Positions 5,534-6,904 of a stretch of 6,904 nucleotides of DNA are shown here, piece after piece. Both the position numbers and the translations under genes were made by a program. The notes beneath the pieces are model-generated. The model made no database searches and was not told the DNA's origin. It saw only the letters and a list, made by a program, of their open reading frames with translations. The stretch is from Gammaproteobacteria bacterium (GTDB lineage: Bacteria; Pseudomonadota; Gammaproteobacteria; Enterobacterales; Kangiellaceae). The stretch lies in NCBI GenBank assembly GCA_013372875.1, contig JABXIW010000360.1, positions 1 to 6,904 of the forward strand. Direction: 5' to 3'. Within the stretch, counting starts at the first letter, position 1. Every line of letters starts with the position of its first letter.

Positions 5534-5613
5534 GTCTTATTTATCACTGAATTATCGTTCGTTAAGCGCTATGAATGCTAGGGGGGTCATCCAAAGCGCC
5601 TAATGTGTGCGAT

Positions 5614-6904
<1,291 letters not shown>

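Noticed and set aside
5185..5547. Minus-strand 120-residue open frame antisense to the macrodomain gene
   Set aside because: No family resemblance, and it crosses the shared terminator; the plus-strand frame fully explains the region.
5207..5581. Plus-strand 124-residue open frame overlapping the macrodomain gene
   Set aside because: It is out of frame with a complete, motif-rich macrodomain, has basic low-information composition and runs through the terminator hairpin.
5534..5613. Possible short gene or element between the shared terminator and the GH63 stop
   Set aside because: It contains only short GCGC-type repeats, with no supported start, ribosome site or RNA-like structure.

Overview
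The window looks like chromosomal DNA of a marine gammaproteobacterium, most likely a Vibrio of the Harveyi group. This is inferred from moderate GC content, the strongly E. coli-like YgjK homologue, and a set of small single-copy genes (DUF924, DUF4144-like, two VOC proteins, a macrodomain) separated by classical intrinsic terminators. I cannot name the species. No mobile element, CRISPR array, tRNA, rRNA or phage gene is visible.

Layout. (1) 37-656: a 57-residue acidic protein of unknown function on the plus strand converges with a small outer-membrane lipoprotein on the minus strand, and the two share a bidirectional terminator at 264-295. (2) 657-887: a divergent intergenic region with weak promoter candidates both ways and a short inverted repeat. 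(3) 888-2735: a complete cytosolic M3-family zinc metallopeptidase, closed by a strong terminator. (4) 2801-3691: a DUF924 protein and a DUF4144-like protein 6 bases apart, probably one transcript. (5) 3692-5481: two VOC (glyoxalase-fold) proteins and a YmdB-type macrodomain ADP-ribose hydrolase, all on the plus strand. The first VOC gene has its own good promoter with a long AT-rich inverted repeat and its own terminator. The second VOC gene and the macrodomain gene are separated by 59 bases holding a perfect 12-bp palindrome. (6) 5614-6904, minus strand: the C-terminal part of a GH63 glucosidase like E. coli YgjK, cut by the right edge of the window. It converges with the macrodomain gene on a shared terminator at 5503-5533.

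How the genes relate. Nothing shows that they form one pathway. The VOC, VOC and macrodomain run could be a small metabolite-damage or detoxification neighbourhood, but this rests only on adjacency. I see no convincing undescribed system. The items most worth a second look are the inverted repeat over the first VOC promoter, the palindrome before the macrodomain gene, and an approximately 46-residue expansion beside the catalytic acid of the GH63 enzyme.
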